Source: Micromonosporaceae bacterium (GTDB lineage: Bacteria; Actinomycetota; Actinomycetes; Mycobacteriales; Micromonosporaceae). Taken from it: DNA of 23,081 bases. This document shows positions 8,501-14,821 of the stretch, piece by piece. The notes below the pieces were generated by a model. The model did no database searches and was not told the DNA's origin. It saw only the letters and a program-made list of their open reading frames with translations. The position numbers and the translations under genes are program-made. The DNA lies in NCBI GenBank assembly GCA_019689695.1, contig JADGHA010000009.1, positions 1-23,081 of the forward strand, in the 5' to 3' direction. Positions within the stretch are counted from its first letter, which is position 1; each line of letters starts with the position of its first letter.

Positions 8501-9131
8501 GGGCCACGTGCACCGGCTCGGTGAGCACCAGGCGGACGTTGCGGTAGATCCCGCTGCCGGAGTACCAGCGGCTGCTCGGCAGCTGGTTCTGCACCTTGAC
8601 GGCGACCACGTTCGGGGTGCCGTCGGTGTGCACGGCCGGCGTGATGTCGAAGGCGAAGCCGGTGTAGCCGTACGGGTGGGTGCCGACGAGCTGGTCGTTG
8701 ACGTAGACCTCGGAGTTCATGTAGACGCCGTCGAACTCGAGCGAGACCCGCTTGCCGGCCGCGGCCGCCGGCAGCGTGAACGTCTTGCGGTAGAACCCCA
8801 GGCCGCCCTGGAAGTACCCGGTCCCGGCGGTGGTCCCTGGGCCCGGGGTCGGGTCGAGCTCGATGCTCCAGTCATGCGGCACGTCCAGCACCCGCCACCC
8901 CGAGTCGTCGTAGCCGGCCGTGACGGCGTCGGCGTACTCCGGCGGCACCTCGATGCCGGTCCGGTTGGCCAGCGCAAACCGCCAGTCCTGGTCGAAGTCG
9001 ATGACCTGTCGGCCGGACTGGACCCGACCGGCGAGGGCAAGTGATCCGGGCACGGCGGCGGTCACCTGCGGTCCCGGCACGGTCGTCAGCGCGGCGACGG
9101 CGGCGGCGAGACGGGAACGGCGAGGCACCAT
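5532..9131 (-). CDS. Secreted GH2 beta-galactosidase with Ig-like and discoidin-like domains
   Basis: The 1199-residue protein belongs to glycoside hydrolase family 2. The ATG at 9131 is chosen because GGAGG lies 7 bases upstream; a longer frame from 9167 would put this site inside the gene. An Arg- and Ala-rich N-terminus (about 1-40) looks like a somewhat weak signal peptide. Then come the GH2 sugar-binding jelly roll (about 45-210), an Ig-like domain and the TIM barrel. The barrel contains MWSIGNEIRG with acid/base Glu457 and FTGEFLWSGFDY with nucleophile Glu595. Downstream are a DUF4982/GH2-C5-like region (ELFLNGRSLG), two Ig-like repeats with SDG..R-type ends, and a C-terminal F5/8-type (discoidin-like) binding domain. 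The substrate is probably an oligosaccharide or polysaccharide beta-galactoside. With the GH35 enzyme nearby, the locus appears set for extracellular galactoside breakdown. Confidence 0.9.
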   Translation of the reverse strand: MVPRRSRLAAAVAALTTVPGPQVTAAVPGSLALAGRVQSGRQVIDFDQDWRFALANRTGIEVPPEYADAVTAGYDDSGWRVLDVPHDWSIELDPTPGPGTTAGTGYFQGGLGFYRKTFTLPAAAAGKRVSLEFDGVYMNSEVYVNDQLVGTHPYGYTGFAFDITPAVHTDGTPNVVAVKVQNQLPSSRWYSGSGIYRNVRLVLTEPVHVARFGTFVTTPDVATTIGRGYADLHVSTRVANESDQAVVARIAYHVRDASGRVVATNWSTVDVAPGTATGTATIRLWHPRLWSVDSPYRYTLETSLSVRGRQVDDVTTPFGVRWVEIDPAEGMFLNGEYIKIHGVDLHHDLGALGAAVNRDAIWRQMSIMKRMGVNALRTAHNPPAPEVIDVCEQLGIMVMVEAFDTWRNNKTANDYGDWFELPAPGTDGLLWSDVDIMEMVNAYKNSPAVVMWSIGNEIRGQTLADAQRLVADIKSIDTTRPVVWGSDSYRTPPSPTSVNGQIAQLLDGVGLNYNTAQSVDALHALYPDTFFFESESSSSTSARGIYQWPDQLNTGEDYTPGHRLVSSYDNNMASWTMPGEYGLKKDRDRKFFTGEFLWSGFDYIGEPTPYNGQFPVKSAFFGAVDTAGFPKDLYYAFASQWTTEPMVHLVPMNWTDHQPGEPVTVWAYANVDTVELFLNGRSLGVKRYDHKTTTFGTEYLETTEPTGDDKTFPSGSYTSPNGSSGKLHLTWTVPFEPGELRAVARRNGVTVATDVVRTAGEPHAIRLTPDRHVIAADGRSLSFVTVEVVDAHGVVVPSADDLIRFHVEGGTLAGVDNGRQESAESYHAPQRSAFNGKALAIIRSDEDPGPIVITATADGLLPATTTVFDTATGSRSGHGAVAGHGRQAYPVGTVEPSVRTPVGVTPDLPRTVTVVLSDGTTRQERVRWAKPDTKAERPYDVKGVVMGPHGGHVVAHVTPYRVADVQQFATSVPVGVAPYLPGKARVAFTDGVTDYITVTWDPVPPGVLSAPGTFTLHGRLVGTPLTTAVEVTVSDAYTPGQNLAATATPSASFSGSPQTVPAALNNGVLPEENGWSNRYNKAATALLPSFSLARPSDWVSLTWSDPQVVDTLVAYFRLATGRTLPASVSVEYWDGRRFVPAAHQAVAMATESEAPTTVTFDRVATTAVRLVITSAAPGTPDGFVQISELQALGDRPTVG

Positions 9132-9152
9132 CACTTTCCCTCCCGGCGGTCC

Positions 9153-9170
9153 GACATGCCACGGCATGTC
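9153..9170. promoter_or_regulatory. 18-bp palindrome upstream of the GH2 gene
   Basis: GACATGCC (9153-9160) and GGCATGTC (9163-9170) are perfect arms around a 2-base centre. The centre is about 30 bp upstream of the GH2 start codon and just outside its ribosome site. A 2-base loop is too tight for an RNA hairpin, so a DNA operator for a dimeric repressor is more likely. It differs from the GH35 operator candidate, so the two glycosidases may answer to different regulators. Confidence 0.5.
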
Positions 9171-9205
9171 TGGGCAGAAGGTCGGGCCCGCGGCCCGTGC
9201 GACTG

Positions 9206-9281
9206 TGACGAGTCATGTCAATCTATGGGGAGATCTGGCGCGCGTCAACGGCCGGATACGGCGCGTGACGTTGCCTGACGT
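9206..9281. promoter_or_regulatory. Divergent control region between GH2 and LigD-type genes
   Basis: The 292-bp gap 9132-9423 has no convincing gene. It holds TGACGAGTCA (9206-9215, 4-bp inverted arms), a perfect TTGACA read on the minus strand (9221-9216) that could be a -35 for the GH2 gene, and two direct TGACGT copies (9266-9271, 9276-9281) exactly 10 bp apart. No good -10 partner was found for either gene. Confidence 0.3.
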
Positions 9282-9423
9282 GCGAATGTGTTGGTTCTGC
9301 CCTGCCGCCGGTGGCCATGATCGAGGCAGCACTCCGAGGTCGCCCCACCGTCGGGAGCGCTCTCCACGCCCGCGCGCCACTGAGTCGAGTGCGAGGAAGC
9401 CTGTCCGTGGGTAAGAGGCGGTC

Positions 9424-11100
9424 ATGGCGCCGCCCAGGAAGCCGACCAGCCGGACCGGCACGGCAAAGGCCAGCAGGGCGCCGGCCAGGAAGCCGGCGCG
9501 AAACCGGTCGCGCGCCGCGGACACCCTGGCGCCGTACCGGCGTAAGCGGGACTTCGCCCGTACTCCGGAGCCGGCAGGCACCGCGGTCCCGAGCGCCGGG
9601 CCGGGTCTGCCGCGTTTCGTGGTGCAGCGGCACCGGGCTCGCCAGCTGCACTACGACTTCCGGCTGGAGATCGCCGGAGTGCTGGTGAGCTGGGCGGTTC
9701 CCAAGGGACCGACCCTGGACCCCGCGGTGCGGCGGGCGGCGTACCGGGTCGAGGACCATCCCATCGAGTACATCGACTTCGAAGGCGTGATCCCCGAGGG
9801 CGAGTACGGCGGCGGCGACGTGATCGTCTGGGACACCGGCGCGTTCCGCGCGCAGGAGGACGACCCGCAGGCGGCGCTCGCGGCCGGGGAGCTGCACCTG
9901 GACCTGTACGGCGAGAAGCTGCGCGGCCGGTTCGTGCTGGTGCGCAGGTCGGGGCGCGATCCGTCCAGGGAGGAGTGGCTGCTGCTGCACAAGCGCGACG
10001 AGTTCGCCGTGGACGGCTGGCGCCCCGAGGACCATCGGCGATCGGTCCTCACCGGCCGGACCAACGAACAGGTCAAGGCCGACCCCGAGCGGATGTGGCG
10101 GTCGGAGCTGCCGGCCGCGCGCGCTGCCGTCGCGCTCAAGCCGCCGGTGACCGGGGCCAGCGACGAGGAGCTGGGCCGGCTGGACGCGCTGCGGTCCTCG
10201 GGTGTGTGGCACGTGTTCGGCCGTGACCTGCGCGTGACCAACCTGGACAAGGTGATGTTTCCCGCGCGGCGCGGCGAGCGGCCGGTCACCAAGCGGGAGC
10301 TGCTGCGGTACGCCGCGCGGATCGCTCCCACGCTGCTGCCCTACCTGACCCGCCGGGCGTTGAACATGCACCGCTACCCCAACGGGGCGCAGGCCAAGGG
10401 GTTCTGGCACAAACAGCTGCCCGGGCACGCTCCGGAGTGGCTGCCCCGGTGGACCAACCCGGAGGCCGACCCGGGCGAGACGCAGACGTACCTCGTGGTC
10501 GACGAACCCGCAGCGCTGGTCTGGGCGGCCAACTTCGGCGCCCTGGAGTGGCACGCCTGGACCTCGCCGGTCGACCATCCCGACCAGCCGACGTACGCGC
10601 TGATCGACCTGGACCCGGGTGCGGCCACGAGCTGGCAGGACCTGCTCACCCTGGCGCGGCTGCACCGCGCCGCCTTCGACCACCTGGGCGTGACCGCCCG
10701 GCCGAAGCTCACCGGGCGCCGGGGAATCCAGATCTGGGTGCCGATCGCCCGCGGCCCGGACTTCGCGGCCACCCGCTCCTGGGCCGAACGGCTGTCCCGG
10801 AGCATCGGCGCCGTCGTCCCCGATCTGGTCAGCTGGAAGTGGCAGGTCAGCGAGCGGGGTGGGCGGGCGCGGCTGGACTACACGCAGAACGCCGTCAACA
10901 AGACTCTCGTGGCGCCGTACAGCCCGCGCCCGGCTCCCGGCGCCCCGGTCTCGGCGCCGATCGAATGGGACGAGCTGGACGACCCGGCGCTGACCCCGGA
11001 CGCGTTCACCATCCGCACGATCCTGGACCGCATCGCCGACAAGGGTGACCTCTTCCGCGACGTGCTCCAGCACCCGCAACGCCTGCCGCCCATCCAGTAA
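9424..11100 (+). CDS. LigD-type protein: phosphoesterase plus polymerase modules, no ligase
   Basis: The 558-residue protein combines two of the three LigD modules used in bacterial non-homologous end joining. AAGAGG (9413-9418) lies 5 bases before the ATG. A basic, Ala-rich N-terminal tail (about 1-55) precedes the 3'-phosphoesterase module (about 58-205) with QRHRARQLHYDFRLE (His70, His76, Asp78), VEDHP and FEGVIPEGEYGGG. After a linker of about 55 residues comes the primase-like polymerase module (about 260-550) with LTRRALNMHRYP-type residues, LIDLDPG (Asp395, Asp397) and RLDYTQNAVNKTLVAPYS (Asp485), giving the three metal-binding aspartates. There is no room for a ligase domain with its KxDG motif. 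The known roles are trimming 3' ends and adding ribo- or deoxynucleotides at breaks. No Ku or ligase gene is nearby, so partners must be encoded elsewhere. Both modules look intact. Confidence 0.88.
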   Translation: MAPPRKPTSRTGTAKASRAPARKPARNRSRAADTLAPYRRKRDFARTPEPAGTAVPSAGPGLPRFVVQRHRARQLHYDFRLEIAGVLVSWAVPKGPTLDPAVRRAAYRVEDHPIEYIDFEGVIPEGEYGGGDVIVWDTGAFRAQEDDPQAALAAGELHLDLYGEKLRGRFVLVRRSGRDPSREEWLLLHKRDEFAVDGWRPEDHRRSVLTGRTNEQVKADPERMWRSELPAARAAVALKPPVTGASDEELGRLDALRSSGVWHVFGRDLRVTNLDKVMFPARRGERPVTKRELLRYAARIAPTLLPYLTRRALNMHRYPNGAQAKGFWHKQLPGHAPEWLPRWTNPEADPGETQTYLVVDEPAALVWAANFGALEWHAWTSPVDHPDQPTYALIDLDPGAATSWQDLLTLARLHRAAFDHLGVTARPKLTGRRGIQIWVPIARGPDFAATRSWAERLSRSIGAVVPDLVSWKWQVSERGGRARLDYTQNAVNKTLVAPYSPRPAPGAPVSAPIEWDELDDPALTPDAFTIRTILDRIADKGDLFRDVLQHPQRLPPIQ

Positions 11101-11113
11101 CCCTCCCCGCCGG

Positions 11114-12178
11114 TCACGGCTCGTACTGGCTCTGCCGGCTGGGCCGTCCAATGCGGATAGTGTCCGGACCCGGGGACGCCAGCGGAGGGCTGGCGCCGGC
11201 GCGGGCCTGCCGAATCGCCTCGACCGCCTCCCGCAGCGCGGCCGTCGCGCTGGTGCCGGGCGCCCAGCCCAGCTGCTCGCGGGCGCGGGCGCTGTCCACC
11301 AGCGCCGCCCGGCCGGCCAGCCGGAGCCAGCCCGGGTGCAGCGGCTGCAGGCCCGCCCGCCAGGCCAGGCCGGCGGCGTACTCGATGGCCCGGTACGGCA
11401 GGGTGATCGTGGCCAGGCCGGCACCGGCCAGCTCCGGCCGGCGGATCACCGGCTCCGCGGCGAGGTTGAACGCACCGCGGGACCGGGCCTGCACGATCCG
11501 CAGGATCGCATCGGCTACGTCCCGGGCGTGCACGGCCTGCACTCGCAGCCCGGGCCAAACGGGCATCGGGAACGGCGGACGACCCGCCAGCACGGTCGGC
11601 AGCAACGCGCTGACCATCCAGCTCGCCAGCTCCGTGCCGGCTTCCTCGCTCAGGACGGCGCAGGGCCGGATCCGAGCCACCACGACCGCGGGATGCTCGG
11701 CCTCGAACCGGTCGAGCATCGCCTCCATGGCAGCCTTCTGCCTGCTGTACGCGCTGCCCGCGACGCCGGTGGTCGGCCATGTCTCCGGCACCCGGTTGCC
11801 CTCCGGAGCCGGACTGTACGCGGCCACCGACGAGGTGCAGACCAGCTGGCGCACCCCGGCCGCCGCGACCGCCCGCAGCACGTTTCCGGTGCCGGCGAGG
11901 TTGGTCCGCCTCATGTCAGGATCCATCGTGGACGGGTGGATCGCCCAGGCCAGGTGGATCACCACGTCGGCGCCCCGGAAGACACCGCTGAGCCGGTCCA
12001 CAGCGGACTGCCCGCCGATGTCGCACCGCTCCCAGCTCACCCGGTCGTACGGGGGCGCGGATCGCGGCTCGCGCCGGGCCACCCCGGTCACCTCCCACGA
12101 CGGCCCGGCCGGCCCGGTCAACGCCCGAAGCAGCGCGGTGCCGATATTGCCGGTCGCCCCGGTGACCACAACCCGCAT
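11114..12178 (-). CDS. Extended-type SDR / NAD-dependent epimerase-dehydratase family protein
   Basis: The 354-residue protein begins with a Rossmann fold (MRVVVTGATGNIG, a TGxxGxxG dinucleotide motif), followed by DVVIHLAW and SSVAAY. It has the catalytic pair Tyr144 and Lys148 in YSRQK. Residues about 180-330 form the variable substrate domain, with HARDVADAI and FNLAAEP as in NAD-dependent epimerases and dehydratases. The substrate cannot be read from sequence; sugar nucleotides, steroids or fatty-acid-derived alcohols are all possible. The start follows the P450 stop codon by 8 bases and its GAAAGG ribosome site overlaps the end of that gene, so the two are co-transcribed. It could oxidise or reduce a product of the P450. 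It converges on the LigD-type gene with 13 bp between stops. Confidence 0.8.
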   Translation of the reverse strand: MRVVVTGATGNIGTALLRALTGPAGPSWEVTGVARREPRSAPPYDRVSWERCDIGGQSAVDRLSGVFRGADVVIHLAWAIHPSTMDPDMRRTNLAGTGNVLRAVAAAGVRQLVCTSSVAAYSPAPEGNRVPETWPTTGVAGSAYSRQKAAMEAMLDRFEAEHPAVVVARIRPCAVLSEEAGTELASWMVSALLPTVLAGRPPFPMPVWPGLRVQAVHARDVADAILRIVQARSRGAFNLAAEPVIRRPELAGAGLATITLPYRAIEYAAGLAWRAGLQPLHPGWLRLAGRAALVDSARAREQLGWAPGTSATAALREAVEAIRQARAGASPPLASPGPDTIRIGRPSRQSQYEP

Positions 12179-12186
12179 GCTGGCGA

Positions 12187-13437
12187 CTACCTTTCACCCG
12201 CCGCAAAGCGGCCGCACCGGATGCGGAAGCCGTCGGCCGGCCGGGTGGGAATGCGCCGCAGGGAGATGGTGAGGTCCTGCTCCGGCACCTGGTAGTCCAG
12301 CTGTGCCAGCCGGATGGCGAGGGCCCGCAGCAGCGCGACCGTGATGAGCTCGCCCGGGCAGCGATGGCCGGTGAGCGGGTCGCCGCCGCCCTGCGGGACC
12401 AGCTCGTCGCGGGCCGGTGGCCGATCGAGGAACCGTTGCGGCCGGAACGCGTACGGGTCGGTCCACAGGTCGGGGTCGTGGTTCTGGCCGTACAGGTCGA
12501 GCAGGATCAGCGTGCCTTGCCGGATAGGCTCGCCCTGCCAGGACAGGTGGCGGACCGCCCGGCCGCAGACGAACGGGGCGAACGGATAGAAGCGCCGCAC
12601 CTCGTGGGCGAACGCCTCGGCGTACCCAGGGTCGCCTTCGCGCAGCAGCCGCCGGTTCTCCGGCCACCGGTGCAGGGCGTGCGCGGCGAACGCGACCAGC
12701 CAGCTCACCGCCACCGTGGGACGGATGATGTTGAGCAGCTCGACGGCGGCCAGCTGCGGGTCGAACAGCCGGCCGTCGGCCTCCCGGTGCCGCGCCACCG
12801 CGCACACCGCCGAGCCGTCCGGCTCACGCGTCGCGTCCTCGCGCACCGCCTGGACCAGCGCGGCCAGCCACCGCTCGCGCCGGCCGCGGGCCAGCCGGGC
12901 GCGCCAGTGCCGCGGCCCCAGGGTGGCGAAGCCGTCCACCATCGCGATCATGTCGCCGGCCGCCGCGGCGACCTCGTCCGGCCTCAGCGGTACCCCGGTC
13001 CAGGCACAGGCCGCTCGGGTGAGGATCCGGCTGGCCTCGTCGAACAGCACGACGGCTGGCCGGCCCGGCCAGGACGCGACCGCGTCGTCCCAGGCGGCGG
13101 TGGCGAGGTCCACCAGGGTGTCGACGCCGCCCGGGTCGGTCAGCAGAGACAGGAACATGGCCCTGCGTACCTGGTGGGTCGCGCCGTCGGTGGTGTGGAT
13201 CGCCCGGTGGCCGAAGAGCGAACCCCGCACCAGCTCGGGGACGGCCCCGTGCCGCCGCACGTGGTCCTCGTCGTAGAAGAACCGGACCGCCTCGGTACCG
13301 GACAGCCCGACCACCGGGCTGGCCAGCAGCCGGGTGCGGACGATGCCGTTCGGGGCCCGGCGCCGCCGGTTGGGCAGCCACCCGTACCCCTCCGCGGGCA
13401 CGCCGAGCAGCAACGGCAGCTCGACCACTGCGCTCAC
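12187..13437 (-). CDS. CYP152-type cytochrome P450 fatty-acid peroxygenase
   Basis: From the GTG at 13437 the protein is 416 residues, close to the 417 I recall for Bacillus BSbeta (YbdT), which supports that start. CYP152 enzymes use hydrogen peroxide directly to hydroxylate fatty acids at the alpha or beta carbon, or to decarboxylate them to terminal alkenes. Hallmarks are IIRPTVAVSW with Arg239-Pro240 (the carboxylate-anchoring pair that replaces the usual acid-alcohol pair), RRFYPFAPFV, LDLYGQNHDPDLW and PQGGGDPLTGHRCPGE with heme ligand Cys360. His81 in AIHTTDG aligns with His85 of alkene-forming OleT rather than with the Gln of BSbeta. There is no Shine-Dalgarno before the GTG; a 13-codon ORF overlaps it. 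It heads an operon with the SDR gene. CYP152 assignment is firm; product type is not. Confidence 0.88.
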   Translation of the reverse strand: MSAVVELPLLLGVPAEGYGWLPNRRRRAPNGIVRTRLLASPVVGLSGTEAVRFFYDEDHVRRHGAVPELVRGSLFGHRAIHTTDGATHQVRRAMFLSLLTDPGGVDTLVDLATAAWDDAVASWPGRPAVVLFDEASRILTRAACAWTGVPLRPDEVAAAAGDMIAMVDGFATLGPRHWRARLARGRRERWLAALVQAVREDATREPDGSAVCAVARHREADGRLFDPQLAAVELLNIIRPTVAVSWLVAFAAHALHRWPENRRLLREGDPGYAEAFAHEVRRFYPFAPFVCGRAVRHLSWQGEPIRQGTLILLDLYGQNHDPDLWTDPYAFRPQRFLDRPPARDELVPQGGGDPLTGHRCPGELITVALLRALAIRLAQLDYQVPEQDLTISLRRIPTRPADGFRIRCGRFAAGER

Positions 13438-13475
13438 CAGGTGCCGGAGCCCGGCTCGGGCATAACCTCGGTCAT
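13434..13475 (-). CDS. Possible 13-residue leader ORF coupled to the P450 gene
   Basis: ATG at 13475 is preceded by GAGG at a 6-base distance. The frame encodes MTEVMPEPGSGTW and its TGA (13436-13434) overlaps the P450 GTG (13437-13435) as GTGA. This would explain how the P450, which lacks its own ribosome site, is translated: by termination-reinitiation. The alternative is that a single-base error splits the true P450 N-terminus, since this frame would otherwise simply extend it. Confidence 0.35.
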   Translation of the reverse strand: MTEVMPEPGSGTW

Positions 13476-13505
13476 GGCCGGCCTCTACCCACAGCGGTGC
13501 CCGGC

Positions 13506-13534
13506 CACACCGCCGCGCACCGCCGGCGGGTGTG
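13506..13534. promoter_or_regulatory. Inverted repeat in the divergent P450 / dehydrogenase gap
   Basis: CACACCGCCG (13506-13515) and CGGCGGGTGTG (13524-13534) pair apart from one extra G, around an 8-base loop. The element starts 30 bp upstream of the dehydrogenase ATG and lies in the 126-bp region that must carry both divergent promoters. It could be an operator or a 5' leader hairpin. No clear -10 or -35 pair was seen in this gap. Confidence 0.35.
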
Positions 13535-13563
13535 AGCCGCCGCCAGCCGGGTATGGCCTGCGT

Positions 13564-14748
13564 ATGCAGGCAGTGGTGTGGCACGGCAGGCGAGATGTCC
13601 GGGTCGACTCCGTACCAGACCCGCGCATCGAGGAACCGACCGACGTCATCGTCCGGGTGACCTCCAGCGGCATCTGCGGCTCGGACCTGCACCTGTACGA
13701 GCTCCTGGGGCCGTTCCTGCGCGAGGGCGACATTCTCGGGCACGAGCCGATGGGAACGGTCGAGGAGGTGGGCGCCGAGGTCACCGCGGTGGCCCCGGGC
13801 GACCGGGTGGTCGTGCCGTTCAACGTCTCCTGCGGCACCTGCTTCATGTGCCGCCAGGGCCTCCACTCCCAGTGCGAGACCACCCAGGTGCGCGAGCAGG
13901 GCAGCGGCGCCGCTCTGTTCGGCTACACCCGCCTGTACGGCCAGGTGCCCGGCGGGCAGGCGCAGTACCTGCGCGTGCCGTTCGGCAACACGCTGCCGAT
14001 CAAGGTGCCGGACGGGCCACCGGACGACCGGTTCGTCTACCTGTCCGACGTATTGCCCACCGCCTGGCAGGCGGTACGGTACGCGGACATCCCACCCGGC
14101 GGCAGCCTGGTGGTGCTCGGCCTCGGCCCGATCGGCGAGATGTCCGCCCGGGTCGCCCTGCACCAGGGCGCCGGGCAGGTGATCGGCGTGGACCTGGTGC
14201 CGGAGCGGCTCGCCCGGGCGGCCGGCCGCGGGGTGCACGTGCTGGACCTGCGCGAGCACCGGCACGACCTGGCGGACACGGTCCGCGAGCTGACCGGCGG
14301 GCGGGGGCCGGACTCGGTCATCGACGCGGTCGGCATGGAGTCGCACGGCGCGCCGGTCGGCAAGCTCGCCCAGCAGTCGGTCTCACTGCTTCCGGACAGC
14401 GTGGCCGAGCCCCTGATGCGGCGCGTCGGGGTGGACCGGCTGCACGCCCTCTACCTGGCCATCGACATCGTTCGCCGGGGCGGGACGATCTCGCTCGTCG
14501 GGGTGTACGGCGGGATGACCGATCCCCTACCGATGCTCAAGCTGTTCGACAAGCAGATCCAGCTGCGCATGGGACAGGCGAACGTGCACCGCTGGGTGCC
14601 GGACCTGCTGCCGCTCCTCACCGACGAGGACCCGCTCGGCGTGGACGGGTTCGCCAGCCACCACCTTCCGCTGCGGGAGGCGCCGCGGGCGTACGACATG
14701 TTCCAGCACAAGCGGGACGGCGCCGTCAAGATCCTGCTCCAGCCCTGA
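13564..14748 (+). CDS. Zinc-dependent MDR dehydrogenase, formaldehyde-dehydrogenase-like
   Basis: The 394-residue protein is a medium-chain alcohol dehydrogenase. GICGSDLH and GHEPMG supply the catalytic zinc site. CGTCFMCRQGLHSQC supplies four cysteines in structural-zinc spacing. VVLGLGPIGEM is the NAD-binding GxGxxG loop, and VIDAVGMESHG is the signature seen in glutathione-independent formaldehyde-dehydrogenase-like members. Length also matches that subgroup (about 390-400, longer than ordinary alcohol dehydrogenases). The ATG at 13564 fits family N-termini (MQAVVWHG); there is no strong ribosome site. It is transcribed divergently from the P450-SDR operon and converges on the phosphoketolase gene 73 bp away. 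It probably oxidises an aldehyde or alcohol; the exact substrate is open. Confidence 0.85.
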   Translation: MQAVVWHGRRDVRVDSVPDPRIEEPTDVIVRVTSSGICGSDLHLYELLGPFLREGDILGHEPMGTVEEVGAEVTAVAPGDRVVVPFNVSCGTCFMCRQGLHSQCETTQVREQGSGAALFGYTRLYGQVPGGQAQYLRVPFGNTLPIKVPDGPPDDRFVYLSDVLPTAWQAVRYADIPPGGSLVVLGLGPIGEMSARVALHQGAGQVIGVDLVPERLARAAGRGVHVLDLREHRHDLADTVRELTGGRGPDSVIDAVGMESHGAPVGKLAQQSVSLLPDSVAEPLMRRVGVDRLHALYLAIDIVRRGGTISLVGVYGGMTDPLPMLKLFDKQIQLRMGQANVHRWVPDLLPLLTDEDPLGVDGFASHHLPLREAPRAYDMFQHKRDGAVKILLQP

Positions 14749-14821
14749 CCGTCCGGGCAGCCCACGGCCCGCACCATCCACTCGCGAGTCTCGCGCGCCG
14801 CCGCGGAACCGGCGCCGCCGC

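Noticed and set aside
6081..9044. 987-codon open frame on the plus strand opposite the GH2 gene
   Set aside because: It is an antisense shadow caused by high GC. Its protein is rich in Arg, Val, Gly and His without family motifs, while the minus strand has a complete GH2 enzyme.
9183..9195. GGGCC-CGC-GGCCC palindrome upstream of the GH2 gene as a second DosR-like site
   Set aside because: The spacer is 3 bases instead of 4 and the TT/AA flanks are missing; it is likely a chance GC palindrome.
12364..13563. Long N-terminal extension of the MDR dehydrogenase frame
   Set aside because: The extension is antisense to the P450 gene and unlike any dehydrogenase; the family N-terminus begins at the ATG at 13564.
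13438..14346. Long N-terminal extension of the P450 frame
   Set aside because: It is antisense to the dehydrogenase gene. The GTG at 13437 gives the normal CYP152 length.
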